DNA from: Planctomycetota bacterium
GTDB taxonomy: Bacteria; Planctomycetota; MHYJ01; JACPRB01
Direction: 5' to 3'
Assembly (NCBI GenBank): GCA_016200125.1
Contig: JACQFK010000213.1
Coordinates: forward strand, 1-7,213
DNA: 7,213 nucleotides
Under the pieces are notes generated by a model. That model did not search any database and was not told the DNA's origin. It saw nothing but the letters and a program-made list of their open reading frames with translations. Position numbers and translations under genes: made by a program. Below, piece after piece: positions 1 through 4,491 of the stretch (position 1 is its first letter; each line of letters opens with the position of its first letter).

Positions 1-269
1 AGCTCGCGCCGCAGGGGATCACGATCAACAGCATCCTGCCGGGCTCGATCCGCACCGACCGGACGGTCGAGCTCGCCCAGGTCCGCTCCGAGAAGGAGGG
101 GATCCCGGTCGAGCGGGTGCTCGAGGAGAAGGCCCGCGAGATCCCGGCGGGCCGGCTCGGCGAACCCGACGAGATCGGCGCGACGGTCGCCTTTCTCTGC
201 TCGAAGCAGGCCGCCTACATCACCGGCGCCGCCCTGGTCGTCGACGGCGGCCTCACCCGCGCCGTGTGA
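1..269 (+). CDS. SDR-family oxidoreductase, C-terminal fragment (5' end outside window)
   Basis: The reading frame enters the window with its first whole codon at base 3 and gives 88 residues before TGA at 267-269. The visible part is the C-terminal third of a classical short-chain dehydrogenase/reductase. It shows the INSILPG segment that follows the catalytic helix, then GRLGEPDEIGATVAFLCS, and ends with the family hallmark YITGAALVVDGG. Classical SDRs use NAD(P)H on sugar, steroid or 3-oxoacyl substrates. The Rossmann glycine motif and the Ser-Tyr-Lys catalytic residues would lie upstream and cannot be checked, so cofactor and substrate are unknown. The long helical insert after PGSIRTDR (SEKEGIPVERVLEEKAREIP) matches the subgroup usually annotated as 3-oxoacyl-ACP reductase-like. 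The adjacent lactonase makes a sugar dehydrogenase role possible, but that is inference. The family call is secure; the specific function is not. Confidence 0.93.
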   Translation, partial: LAPQGITINSILPGSIRTDRTVELAQVRSEKEGIPVERVLEEKAREIPAGRLGEPDEIGATVAFLCSKQAAYITGAALVVDGGLTRAV

Positions 270-272
270 AAC

Positions 273-291
273 GAAACAAACCGTTTTATTT
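273..291 (+). promoter_or_regulatory. Operator-like site A (degenerate copy)
   Basis: First of three related palindromic sites between the SDR stop and the lactonase. The left arm GAAACAAAC is identical to that of site C. The right arm GTTTTATTT departs from the ideal GTTTGTTTC at three positions. The centre is base 282, 33 bp before the centre of site B. It begins just after the SDR stop codon. It is probably a transcription factor site; the regulator is not in the window. Confidence 0.5.
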
Positions 292-305
292 CGTTGCATT
301 GAAAC

Positions 306-324
306 GATTCAAACGGTTTGCTTC
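306..324 (+). promoter_or_regulatory. Operator-like site B
   Basis: Second copy of the palindromic element, 16 of 19 positions identical to site C, with the core CAAACGGTTTG fully conserved. The centre is base 315, 33 bp from site A and 32 bp from site C. This is close to three helical turns, so proteins on all three sites would lie on the same face of the DNA. The function is inferred from symmetry, repetition and spacing. Confidence 0.58.
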
Positions 325-337
325 GTTGTACTGCAAT

Positions 338-356
338 GAAACAAACGGTTTGTTTC
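338..356 (+). promoter_or_regulatory. Operator-like site C (perfect 19-bp palindrome)
   Basis: GAAACAAAC-G-GTTTGTTTC is a perfect 9+1+9 bp dyad in an AT-rich island within a GC-rich genome, 63 bp before the lactonase start codon. Size and symmetry fit a dimeric helix-turn-helix regulator of the TetR or LacI type, but I cannot tell which. I saw no convincing -35/-10 pair around it, so whether it represses or activates is open. Confidence 0.65.
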
Positions 357-419
357 GTTTCACTTCTCCTTCGCCCCGGGCGTAAGGAGAATGCGGGTTT
401 ACCCATAGGGAGATTGACC

Positions 420-1562
420 ATGAAGCGCCTTCTGCTCGCGTCTTTCGCAATCTTGTCGTCGTTCGTGCCGGGCGTCGCCGCCGATCCGGCCGCCGACACG
501 ATGTCCGTCTACATCGGCTCCTATGCGGATGCGAAGGACAACGGCATCCACCACTTCAAGATCGACCTCTCGACCGGCGCGCTCACGGCGGCGGGCGGCG
601 CCTCCGGCGTGGCCAACCCGTCCTTCGTCGCGATCTCGCCCGACAAGAGATTCCTCTACGCGATCGGTGAGGCCGCGCTCCCCGGCAAGAAGGGCGGCGC
701 GGTGGCCTCTTTCTCCATCGACGAGAAGTCGGGCGCTCTCACCCAGCTCAGCCTGCAGTCGTCGGTCGGCAACGGCCCCTGCTACGTCACGGCCGACAAG
801 ACCGGCAAGGTCGTGCTCGTCGCCAACTACGGCGGCGGCAGCATCGCGTCGCTCCCCGTGGGCGCCGACGGCAAGCTCTCCGAGGCCGCGACCTTCGTCC
901 AGCACACCGGGTCCAGCATCAACAAGGGCAACCAGGCGGGGCCGCACGCCCACTCCATCAACGTCTCTCCCGACAACAAGTTCGCCCTCGCGGCCGACCT
1001 CGGCATCGACAAGATCATGGTCTACAAGCTCGATCCCGAGAAGGGGACGATGACGGCCAACGATCCGCCCTCCGCGGACCTGCCGCCCGGCTCCGGCCCC
1101 CGCCATTTCGCCTTCCACCCGAGCGGGAAGTACGTCTACTGCTGCGGCGAGATCAATTCGACGGTCAACGTCTTCACCTACGACGCCGACAAGGGCGCCC
1201 TCAAGCACGTCCAGGCGCTCAGCACGCTGCCCGAGCCGGTCAAGGGCAACTCCACCGCGGAGTGCCAGGTCCACCCGAGCGGCAAGTTCGTCTACGTCTC
1301 GAACCGCGGCCACGACTCGGTCGCCGTCTTCCACGTCGACGAGGCGACCGGCAAGCTCACGGCGGCCGGCCACGCGCCCAGCGGCGGCAAGACCCCGCGC
1401 AACTTCGGCGTCGATCCGACGGGCAAGATCCTGATCGCGGCGAACCAGGGCTCGAACAACATCGTGGTCTTCAAGATCGACGAGAAGACCGGGATGCCCA
1501 AGCCCGCGGGCCACGAGGTCTCGGTGCCGAAGCCCGTCTGCGTGAAGTTCCTGGCGCGCTGA
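420..1562 (+). CDS. Secreted lactonase-family beta-propeller protein (6-phosphogluconolactonase-like)
   Basis: This is a 380-residue protein of the lactonase family typified by E. coli YbhE/Pgl (COG2706), which hydrolyses 6-phosphogluconolactone on a seven-bladed beta-propeller. Blade repeats are visible from about residue 29 to the end: YIGSYADAKDNGIHHFKID, NPSFVAISPDKRFLYAIGE (66-84), VVLVANYGGGSIASLPV (131-147), GPHAHSINVSPDNKFALAAD (174-193), GPRHFAFHPSGKYVYCC (226-242), CQVHPSGKFVYVSNRGHDS (282-300) and RNFGVDPTGKILIAANQGSNN (327-347). The family motif GPHAHS is kept. Residues 1-21 form a signal peptide (MKR, a hydrophobic run, then GVAA|DP), so the protein is probably periplasmic, unlike cytosolic YbhE. 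The start at 420 is favoured by AGGGAG seven bases upstream and by the signal peptide; the frame stays open to a TTG at 318, but that would bury the signal. The true substrate may be another sugar lactone. Transcription is probably controlled by the three operator-like sites upstream. Confidence 0.92.
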   Translation: MKRLLLASFAILSSFVPGVAADPAADTMSVYIGSYADAKDNGIHHFKIDLSTGALTAAGGASGVANPSFVAISPDKRFLYAIGEAALPGKKGGAVASFSIDEKSGALTQLSLQSSVGNGPCYVTADKTGKVVLVANYGGGSIASLPVGADGKLSEAATFVQHTGSSINKGNQAGPHAHSINVSPDNKFALAADLGIDKIMVYKLDPEKGTMTANDPPSADLPPGSGPRHFAFHPSGKYVYCCGEINSTVNVFTYDADKGALKHVQALSTLPEPVKGNSTAECQVHPSGKFVYVSNRGHDSVAVFHVDEATGKLTAAGHAPSGGKTPRNFGVDPTGKILIAANQGSNNIVVFKIDEKTGMPKPAGHEVSVPKPVCVKFLAR

Positions 1563-1575
1563 GCGGGGGCCCCCG

Positions 1576-1604
1576 TTGCTCTCCGGCTCCGGTTTTCCTA
1601 TGAT
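1576..1604 (+). promoter_or_regulatory. Probable sigma70-type promoter for the SIS-ROK-sulfatase operon
   Basis: TTGCTC (1576-1581) is followed after exactly 17 bp by TATGAT (1599-1604), which matches the -10 consensus at five of six positions. The -35 matches only in its TTG. Transcription would begin near 1611, giving a leader of about 15 bases before the SIS start. It lies in the only gap between the lactonase and the downstream gene string. Confidence 0.5.
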
Positions 1605-1619
1605 GATTGGGTCATAGGA
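1596..1619 (+). repeat. Inverted repeat over the -10 box and ribosome binding site
   Basis: TCCTATGA (1596-1603) and TCATAGGA (1612-1619) are perfect 8-bp inverted arms around an 8-base spacer. The left arm overlaps the predicted -10 box. The right arm contains the first part of the AGGAGG ribosome binding site (1616-1621). G-T pairs could extend the stem to 1593/1622. It could be an operator or, if transcription starts further upstream, an RNA hairpin hiding the ribosome binding site. Confidence 0.55.
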
Positions 1620-1625
1620 GGATTC

Positions 1626-1952
1626 ATGCAAACCGTCTGGAACGGACTCGATCACTACCTCACTGATTTCAGCGAGCTTCTCAAGAAGGTCGATCCCAAG
1701 CAGGTGCAGACCATGGTCGACCTCCTCACGGAGGCCTACGTCAACGAGAAGTACGTGTTCATCATCGGCAACGGCGGCAGCGGCGCCAACGCCTCGCACC
1801 TCTGCGAGGACCTGGGCAAGGGCACGCTCCACGACTTCGAGAAGCAGAAGCGGCTCAAGGTGATGAGCCTGACCGACAACACGCCTTACATCCTCGCCTG
1901 GGGCAACGACACGAGCTACGACCGGGTCTTTGTCGAGCAGCTCACGGGATGA
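1626..1952 (+). CDS. N-terminal piece of the split SIS isomerase (108 aa)
   Basis: The open frame runs from ATG 1626 to TGA 1950-1952, with AGGAGG four bases before the start codon. Residues 1-42 form the N-terminal helices. Residues 46-58, [13 protein letters not shown], are the first phosphate-binding loop of SIS domains. Residues 79-106, [28 protein letters not shown], match the family's dimer and active-site region. The last two residues (TG) are read past the deletion junction. About half of a SIS domain is present, so if translated it would probably be unstable or inactive. Confidence 0.75.
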   Translation: MQTVWNGLDHYLTDFSELLKKVDPKQVQTMVDLLTEAYVNEKYVFIIGNGGSGANASHLCEDLGKGTLHDFEKQKRLKVMSLTDNTPYILAWGNDTSYDRVFVEQLTG

Positions 1953-2116
1953 AGACGCTCGGCGTGACCGGCTACGACGGCGGCAAGCTCAAGAAGACGG
2001 CCCATCACAACGTCCACGTGCCCTCCTACAACATGGGCGCGGTGGAATCGGTCCACAGCGTGCTCTTTCACTACCTGCTCGACACCCTCTACGAGAAATT
2101 CAAAACGATCGCATGA
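1949..2116 (+). CDS. C-terminal piece of the split SIS isomerase (55 aa)
   Basis: The frame from ATG 1949 overlaps the stop of the N-terminal piece by four bases (ATGA) and ends at 2116. [25 protein letters not shown] is the beta-strand and loop that follow the missing phosphate loop in SIS proteins. [25 protein letters not shown] is the closing helix with the family's E-x-x-H pattern. There is no clear Shine-Dalgarno site, so translation would depend on coupling to the upstream stop. It is more likely the remnant of one gene than an independent one. Confidence 0.5.
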   Translation: MKTLGVTGYDGGKLKKTAHHNVHVPSYNMGAVESVHSVLFHYLLDTLYEKFKTIA

Positions 2117-3024
2117 GCCTGGCGGTCGGGATTGAAATCGGCGGCACCAAGCTCCAGGCCGGGATCGGGCTCCGCGACGGCAAGCTGGTCGCGCTCGCCC
2201 GCCGGACCGTCGATCCCTCCAAAGGCGGCTCCGGCATCCGCGAGCAGATCCCCGCGCTGGTCGAGGAGGTCGTCTCGAAGGCCGGCTGCTCCCCGAAGGA
2301 CCTCGCGGGCCTGGGCGTCGGCTTTGGCGGGCCCGTCGACTCCAAGCGGGGCCGCATCCTGGTCTCCCACCAGATCGACGGCTGGGCCGACTTTCCCCTC
2401 CGCGACTGGCTGCAGAAGAAGGTCGAGGTTCCCGTCGTCCTGCAGAACGACGCCAAGACCGCGGCGCTCGCGGAGGCGACGCTCGGCGCGGGGAAGGGGC
2501 TGAGGCGGATCTTCTACATCACCGTCGGGAGCGGCGTGGGCGGCGGCTTGGTCGTCGACAGCGCGCCCGACGTGGGACAGGGGCTGGGCGCCGGCGAGAT
2601 CGGCCACACCTGGGTGCCCGATCCCGATACCGGGAAGCCCGACAAGCTGGAGCACGTGGCGAGCGGCTGGTCGATCGGGAAGCGGGGCAGCCGCCGGCTC
2701 GGCCGCGAGCTGACGGGGGCCGAGGTCGCGGCGCTCGCGGCGAAGGGCGACGCGGCCGCGCGGCGCGTGGTCGAGGAGTCGGCCGAGGCGCTGGCGATCG
2801 GCATCGGCAACGTGCTGGCCCTGCTGCATCCGGAGCGCTTCATCGTCGGCGGCGGGGTCTCGCTGATGGGCGATCTCTGGTGGACGCCGCTGCGCCAGGC
2901 GCTCCAGGATCGCTTCGCGTTCCAGCCCTTCGCGCAGTCCTACGAGGTCATCCCCTCCGCGCTCGGCGAGGAAGTCGTCGTCATCGGCGCCGTCCTGCTC
3001 GGACTCGGCGTAAAGAAGTCATGA
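2113..3024 (+). CDS. ROK-family sugar kinase
   Basis: This 303-residue protein belongs to the ROK family (repressor, ORF, kinase), which phosphorylates free sugars such as glucose, N-acetylglucosamine or N-acetylmannosamine with ATP in the cytosol. The length is typical and there is no N-terminal DNA-binding domain, so it is an enzyme rather than a NagC-type repressor. Visible motifs are the ATP phosphate loop GIEIGGTKLQAGI (6-18), GVGFGGPVD (68-76), the catalytic Asp113 in QNDAK (111-115), TVGSGVGGGLV (137-147), GEIGHT (161-166) and the adenosine-binding FIVGGGVS (243-250). The usual zinc motif CxCGxxGC after GEIGH is absent; DTGKPDKLEHVASG occupies that place, and the protein's only cysteine is Cys59. 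The ATG overlaps the SIS stop and the TGA overlaps the sulfatase start (both ATGA), which indicates translational coupling. The substrate cannot be assigned. Confidence 0.93.
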   Translation: MSLAVGIEIGGTKLQAGIGLRDGKLVALARRTVDPSKGGSGIREQIPALVEEVVSKAGCSPKDLAGLGVGFGGPVDSKRGRILVSHQIDGWADFPLRDWLQKKVEVPVVLQNDAKTAALAEATLGAGKGLRRIFYITVGSGVGGGLVVDSAPDVGQGLGAGEIGHTWVPDPDTGKPDKLEHVASGWSIGKRGSRRLGRELTGAEVAALAAKGDAAARRVVEESAEALAIGIGNVLALLHPERFIVGGGVSLMGDLWWTPLRQALQDRFAFQPFAQSYEVIPSALGEEVVVIGAVLLGLGVKKS

Positions 3025-4478
3025 AACGGGCGCTGCTCCTCGGGCTGCTCTTGGCGTCCTGTGCGACGGAGCGGACGGCCGGCGAGCGGCCGCCGAACCT
3101 CGTCCTCATCCTCACCGACGACCAGGGTTACGCCGACGTCGGCTGCTTCGGAGGGAAGGGGATCCGGACGCCGAACCTCGACCGCATGGCGCGGGAGGGG
3201 ATGCGCTTCACCGACTTCTACGTTGCGCAGGCGGTCTGCACGGCGTCGCGCGCCGCGCTGATGACGGGCTGCTACCCCAACCGCGTGGGCCTGCACGGCG
3301 CGCTCAATCACCAGAGCCCGATCGGGATCCACGAGGACGAGATCCTGCTCCCGCAGCTCTGCCGCTCGCGCGGCTATGCGACGGCGGCCTTCGGCAAGTG
3401 GCATCTCGGCTGCCTTCCCAAGTTCATGCCCACGCGCCACGGCTTCGACGAGTTCTTCGGCATCCCCTATTCGAACGACAACGGGCCGCTGCATCCGACG
3501 ATGCGCGGCCTGCCGCCGCTCCCGCTCTATGAGGGGGAACAGGTGGTCGAGCGCGATCCCGACCAGAGGCTCTTCACGCGCCGGATCACCGACCACGCGG
3601 TCGGGTTCATCGAGCGGAACCGCGCGCGCCCCTTCTTCCTCTACGTGCCGCACATCATGCCGCACGTGCCCATCCACGCGTCCGATGCGTTCCGCGGGCG
3701 CTCGGAACGGGGGCTCTACGGCGACGTGATCGAGGAGCTCGACGCCTCGGTCGGCGAGATCCTGGCGGCGCTGAAGTCGAACGGCGTCGACGACCGGACC
3801 CTCGTCCTCTTCTTCTCCGACAACGGGCCCTTCCTGTCCTACGGCGCCCGCGCAGGCCGCGCCGAGCCCTTCCGCGAGGGGAAGCTGACGGCCTGGGAGG
3901 GCGGGATGCGCTCGCCCTGCCTTCTCCGCTGGCCGGGGCGGACGCCCGCGGGATCCGTATGCCGCGAGCCGCTGATGTCGATCGATCTGCTGCCGACGCT
4001 GGCGGGGCTGGCCGGCGCGACGCTCCCGGACCGCACGATCGACGGGCTCGACATCCTGCCGATCTTCGAGGGCCGGCCGGGCGCGCGGACGCCGCACGAG
4101 GCGCTCTTCTTCTATGCGGGCGAGGAACTGCAGGCGGTGCGGGCCGGGGACTGGAAATTCCACTTCGCCCACGAGTACCTCACGCCCGCGGGGCCGCCGC
4201 GGTCGGACGGCAAGCCGGCGAATTTCGAGAACATGAAGCCTCAGTCGATGGAGATGTCGGGCATCCGCGGGATCGCGAGCCGCCACGGCTACGAGGTCGT
4301 GCCCGCGCCGCCCGCGCTCTATGATCTGCGCACGGATCCCGGCGAGACGCTGGACGTCTCCGCGGGCCATCCCGAGGTCGTCCGCCGCCTGCAGGCGCTG
4401 GGGGAGAGGGCGCGGGCCGACCTGGGCGACGCGCTCACGGGCCGCAAGGGCACGGGCGTCCGTCCGCCGGGCCGTTAG
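3021..4478 (+). CDS. Lipoprotein sulfatase (formylglycine type)
   Basis: This 485-residue member of the type I sulfatase/alkaline phosphatase superfamily hydrolyses sulfate esters, in bacteria often on sulfated glycans. The start at 3021 gives MKRALLLGLLLASC, a lipoprotein signal peptide with lipobox LASC (Cys14), so it is probably membrane-anchored outside the cytoplasm. Catalytic features appear in the normal order: LTDDQGY with metal ligands Asp33/Asp34; CTASR (73-77), in which Cys73 would be oxidised to formylglycine, followed by AALMTG; GKWHLG (125-130); PHIMPH (210-215); SDNG with Asp267/Asn268; and GKLTAWEGGMRSP (287-299) with Lys288. The C-terminus carries the usual ALYDLRTDPGE block (432-442). 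Activation needs a maturation enzyme, which is not in the window. The first codons overlap the ROK gene by ATGA with only a weak AAAGAAG upstream, so translation is probably coupled. The substrate is unknown. Confidence 0.94.
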   Translation: MKRALLLGLLLASCATERTAGERPPNLVLILTDDQGYADVGCFGGKGIRTPNLDRMAREGMRFTDFYVAQAVCTASRAALMTGCYPNRVGLHGALNHQSPIGIHEDEILLPQLCRSRGYATAAFGKWHLGCLPKFMPTRHGFDEFFGIPYSNDNGPLHPTMRGLPPLPLYEGEQVVERDPDQRLFTRRITDHAVGFIERNRARPFFLYVPHIMPHVPIHASDAFRGRSERGLYGDVIEELDASVGEILAALKSNGVDDRTLVLFFSDNGPFLSYGARAGRAEPFREGKLTAWEGGMRSPCLLRWPGRTPAGSVCREPLMSIDLLPTLAGLAGATLPDRTIDGLDILPIFEGRPGARTPHEALFFYAGEELQAVRAGDWKFHFAHEYLTPAGPPRSDGKPANFENMKPQSMEMSGIRGIASRHGYEVVPAPPALYDLRTDPGETLDVSAGHPEVVRRLQALGERARADLGDALTGRKGTGVRPPGR

Positions 4479-4491
4479 ACTAGGCCGGCGG
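4464..4491. terminator. Possible bidirectional hairpin between convergent genes
   Basis: CCGCCGGGCC (4464-4473) can pair with GGCCGGCGG (4483-4491), with one bulged G. The 9-base loop holds most of the sulfatase stop TAG and all of the stop of the convergent transporter, and itself contains the symmetric TAGACTA. Neither side has a T-tract, so it is not a textbook intrinsic terminator. No other terminator is visible between the two genes. Confidence 0.35.

Larger units (their letters stand above)
1626..2116 (+). pseudogene. SIS-domain sugar-phosphate isomerase gene, disrupted by an internal deletion and frameshift
   Basis: Read together, the two pieces make a protein of the GmhA-like SIS family (sedoheptulose-7-phosphate isomerase relatives, normally about 190-200 residues). 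SIS proteins isomerise or bind phosphosugars in the cytosol. The N-terminal piece breaks after FVEQL (base 1943). Homology resumes one frame away with [13 protein letters not shown] (from 1946). In relatives, about 32 residues lie between these points, including the second phosphate-binding loop (typically ISGSGNS), and they are absent here. The reading frames imply a loss of 3n+1 bases, about 94. The missing core makes a functional product unlikely. The damage could be a real mutation or an assembly error. The gene sits first in a coupled operon with a ROK kinase and a sulfatase, the usual context for sugar catabolism. Confidence 0.8.

Noticed and set aside
273..356. Short CRISPR-like array
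   Set aside because: The copies are degenerate, the 13-14 base gaps between 19-bp units are too short for spacers, there are only three units, and no cas gene is near; operator sites explain the symmetry better.
391..408. Five-codon leader reading frame (ATG 391 to TAG 406-408) before the lactonase
   Set aside because: AAGGAG is only one base from this ATG, too close for initiation, and the peptide (MRVYP) shows no attenuation-type codons.
318..419. N-terminal extension of the lactonase from TTG at 318
   Set aside because: It would translate the operator region, lacks a good ribosome binding site and would place a signal peptide internally; ATG 420 has AGGGAG at correct spacing.
1564..1575. 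CGGGGGCCCCCG palindrome after the lactonase stop as an intrinsic terminator
   Set aside because: It has no loop space in its perfect form and no T-tract directly after it; it may stall polymerase, but I cannot call it a terminator.
399..1832. Long open frame on the minus strand opposite the lactonase and SIS gene
   Set aside because: It is a GC-rich shadow frame: low-complexity Arg/Ala/Val/Asp composition, no domain motifs, and it crosses two well-supported genes and their intergenic region.
2940..4370. Long minus-strand open frame opposite the sulfatase
   Set aside because: The composition is biased toward Arg, Ala, Glu and Val without recognisable motifs, and the plus strand has the complete sulfatase motif series.
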